From: Bryobacterales bacterium
GTDB taxonomy: Bacteria > Acidobacteriota > Terriglobia > Bryobacterales > Bryobacteraceae
Reading direction: 5' to 3'
NCBI GenBank assembly: GCA_020847975.1
Contig: JADLBD010000238.1
Span: 1 to 59,223 of the forward strand
Length of the DNA stretch: 59,223 nucleotides
Part shown: positions 57,182-59,223 of the stretch, piece by piece
How the letters are laid out: each line of letters begins with the position of its first letter
Numbering within the stretch: position 1 is the first letter of the stretch
Translations under genes and position numbers: made by a program
Notes under the pieces: model-generated
Databases searched by the model: none
What the model was told of the DNA's origin: nothing
The model's input: the letters and a program-made list of their open reading frames with translations, nothing else

Positions 57182-59223
57182 CGCCAATTGATTGCGTATG
57201 AACGCGCGATTCGGCAGCTTGCCGTCCCAATGCTGCCACAGTTCCACGCTCCGCGCTTCCATCGCGTCCGCCTTCGTGGGATCACCGGCCACGCGATAGA
57301 GACTGGTCAGCGGCCGGTACAGGTTCGACAACTTGTTAGCGTCCCGAAGGTCACCCCTCGGATCCGGCTTCGATGCCATCACTTGGTCCAGCAGCTCCTC
57401 GTATATCGCGATCGCCCGCCGCGAATCACCTCGAGAGGCTTGGTAATCCGCCAGCGCGGAAAGCGCCGTCACCAGGCCGCTATCCGGGGAAATGCGTTCC
57501 GCTGGATACTCATGCGTCGCCTGGAAAATCGACAGCGCCTCTTCGATCCGCTGCCTGGCTTCCTCGGGCCGGCCAAGGGAAAGCAGCGGATAAGAGGAAA
57601 CGGCCAGCAGTTCGGCCCGGTCGCGGCGTGCCGTGAGATTCTTCGCCACTTCCCCCAGCCGCCGAATGCCGAGATCGCACACCGCCAACGCCCGCCGCGG
57701 ATCCCGGTGGCGTAAGATCGCTCCAAGCGCCCCAGCCGTCGCTCCCAGCCGCCCTCTACTCGTGAAATCGTTCGGGCTTTTCTGCGCGGCTTCTTCAGTA
57801 AGATCCAGGGCCTTCTGAAGAGGCTCGATTGCTTCCAAGGGCCGCCCGAGGCTGATACCTCCGTCCTCGCCCAACAGCAGTCCTTGCCGGATGAGAGCTC
57901 CGTGAAGGGCGATCATTCGCGCCGTCTCGCTCATGCCCGATTTCTCGGCGATCTCGCGTGCTTCCTGGATGGCCCGTAGCGCCCCCTCCAGATCCCCTTC
58001 GTCGCGAAGCGCGCTCGAAAGCATGCTCAATCCGCTGCTCAGGCGGCGGTTGCCTGGCGAGAGCGTCCTCGCCACCGCGACACTCTTGCGCGCGTACTGA
58101 GCTGAGTCGCCGTACCGGTGCGCGCTTCGATATGCCAGCGAGACGTTGGAATACATCATGGCAATCTCGTCGCGTTCGCTTTCCGTTGCCTCCCCATGGT
58201 GAAGATACGCCTCCAGCCGGCCGTCCACTTTCTGCGCGTGCACCAGTGCGTCCGCATTGCGCTGCTCGGATGCCGCCAGAACCATTCGGTCATGGGCGAT
58301 CCGCGCGGACCGGTAAAGGGACTTCCGGTCCTCCGGACGTGCGGCGAGCGCCGCTTCCGCTAATGCGTCAGCCTTTTTCAGTGTCTCTTCCGCCTTGTCA
58401 AAATGACCGAGATTGAGCTCCGTGGGCACTCCTTGAATCCGCGCTACCCGTTCGTAGCCATCGGCGATCTCCCCTGCCAGGTCCATGTCCCCTTGAGCGC
58501 CCCCGCGGAGTCCCTCCAGGTACTCGAGCGACGTGCTCACCAGGCGCTCCCTCGCCTCGGTCGAGCCCGGCAGGCCCCGGATGGCCCGGTCCAGTTCGAA
58601 TACCCGGTTCGAGAGTTGCCGCAGTTGTTGGAATCGGTTCTCCGCTACCAGGCGCTCGCGATTTGCCACATACAGCCCAGCCGACAGGCTCGCCACCACC
58701 GTGGCGGCTGCGGCCACCACCGCCCGGTAACGCCGCACGAACTTTCGCGTTCGATACCATATGTTGCCCGAACGCGCCGCCACGGGCCTCGACTCCAGCA
58801 CCGCCCGGATATCCGCCGCGAATGCGTCCATCGACGCATACCGTTCCCCGGGTTCCTCACGCAGCGCCTTGCTGAGAATGAAATCCAGATCTCGCGGCGC
58901 ACGCGGATTCAGCCGGCTCGGCGGCACAATCTCCGATCTCGCCTGGTCCCGCCTACCCTCCTGCGGCGCACATCCCGTAAGCATCTTGTACAGCACCGCG
59001 CCCGACGAGTACACATCCGTGGCTGTGGTTTGGACAAGCCCCTTCCATTGCTCCGGACTGGCATAGTTCGGCGTCAGCAGGCGGTCCACCGTCTGCGTGG
59101 CCTCTTCCGTCGCATCCAACAGTTTGGCGATCCCAAAGTCCAGCAGCTTCGGCTGCCCCGCGCTGTCCACCAGTATGTTCGAAGGCTTCAGATCGCGATG
59201 GATGATGAGCCGGTTGTGGGCAT
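57167..59223 (-). CDS. Ser/Thr protein kinase with TPR tail (runs off right edge)
   Basis: The frame is open to the window end: the last bases code for HNRLIIHRDLKPSNILVDSA, so the N-terminal half of the kinase lies outside. Visible: catalytic loop HRDLKPSN, DFG in LLDFGIAKLL, a PEQ-type APE (PNYASPEQ), then a membrane helix (FVRRYRAVVAAAATVVASLS) and about 480 residues of TPR-like helices (YSNVSLAYRSAHRYGDSAQY; LRAIQEAREIAEKSGMSETA). It is the intact paralogue of the broken gene at 41042-43662. These proteins are acidobacterial sensor kinases; the TPRs probably bind partners outside or at the membrane. The stop is 57167-57169. Confidence 0.9.
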   Translation of the reverse strand, partial: AHNRLIIHRDLKPSNILVDSAGQPKLLDFGIAKLLDATEEATQTVDRLLTPNYASPEQWKGLVQTTATDVYSSGAVLYKMLTGCAPQEGRRDQARSEIVPPSRLNPRAPRDLDFILSKALREEPGERYASMDAFAADIRAVLESRPVAARSGNIWYRTRKFVRRYRAVVAAAATVVASLSAGLYVANRERLVAENRFQQLRQLSNRVFELDRAIRGLPGSTEARERLVSTSLEYLEGLRGGAQGDMDLAGEIADGYERVARIQGVPTELNLGHFDKAEETLKKADALAEAALAARPEDRKSLYRSARIAHDRMVLAASEQRNADALVHAQKVDGRLEAYLHHGEATESERDEIAMMYSNVSLAYRSAHRYGDSAQYARKSVAVARTLSPGNRRLSSGLSMLSSALRDEGDLEGALRAIQEAREIAEKSGMSETARMIALHGALIRQGLLLGEDGGISLGRPLEAIEPLQKALDLTEEAAQKSPNDFTSRGRLGATAGALGAILRHRDPRRALAVCDLGIRRLGEVAKNLTARRDRAELLAVSSYPLLSLGRPEEARQRIEEALSIFQATHEYPAERISPDSGLVTALSALADYQASRGDSRRAIAIYEELLDQVMASKPDPRGDLRDANKLSNLYRPLTSLYRVAGDPTKADAMEARSVELWQHWDGKLPNRAFIRNQLASLKH

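Noticed and set aside
1..59223. CRISPR arrays, rRNA genes, prophage or plasmid replication genes
   Set aside because: No regularly spaced repeats, rRNA segments, phage structural genes, integrase or replication initiator were seen.

Overview
The window is high-GC bacterial DNA with dense, mostly minus-strand gene runs. The protein families point to an Acidobacteriota genome, probably of the Solibacter/Bryobacter group: a DUF1501 plus DUF1549/DUF1553 pair, an ADOP-type duplicated ABC permease, an SBBP-repeat surface protein with SLH-like repeats, and long Ser/Thr kinases with TPR tails. This taxonomic call is inference from family content; no rRNA is present.

Layout. 1-3.1 kb is an accessory patch: the 3' part of a gene entering from the left, a decayed metallo-beta-lactamase-fold pseudogene, a possible recombinase tail, a PIN-like/DUF433 toxin-antitoxin-like pair and a methyltransferase. 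A tRNA-Ala(CGC) follows at 3.19 kb. 3.3-12.8 kb holds the DUF1553/DUF1501 pair, an ADOP permease whose ribosome binding site lies in an inverted repeat, a glycosyltransferase-methyltransferase fusion and a PMT/ArnT-like membrane glycosyltransferase. 12.8-21.7 kb holds a degenerate GGDEF protein, a large SBBP/SLH surface protein flanked by two paralogous glycine-zipper proteins, and two DUF29 genes. At 21.7-22.9 kb an AT-richer gene with a TIR-like N-terminus sits between two 82-bp copies of the 3' end of the neighbouring BNR-repeat gene.

The centrepiece is 24.1-39.9 kb. One minus-strand operon reads rnfB - nifJ - rnfC - rnfD - rnfG - rnfE - rnfA - small Cys-rich membrane protein - plant-type ferredoxin:NADP reductase. 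It starts downstream of a perfect sigma-54 (-24/-12) promoter sequence at 35620-35636. Divergent from it is a plus-strand group: ApbE (the flavin transferase that matures RnfG/RnfD), two near-identical ArsB/NhaD-type ion permeases, and a CBS-pair protein between them. Read together, this is a plausible complete circuit: an oversized pyruvate:ferredoxin oxidoreductase reduces ferredoxin, Rnf converts ferredoxin/NAD redox energy to a Na+ or H+ gradient, FNR links the pool to NADP(H), and the permeases could use or relieve the ion gradient.

40-59 kb is mixed: a Ser/Thr kinase-TPR pseudogene with three frameshifts, an isochorismatase-family hydrolase, a ComM-like AAA+ protein, a hybrid histidine kinase, a cupin, a peptidoglycan-binding-domain protein, a di-haem c-type cytochrome, a truncated serine hydrolase, a mannonate-dehydratase-like exported protein, a predicted HEGVH metallopeptidase, a crotonase plus CoA-transferase operon, and a second kinase-TPR gene that leaves the window at the right edge.
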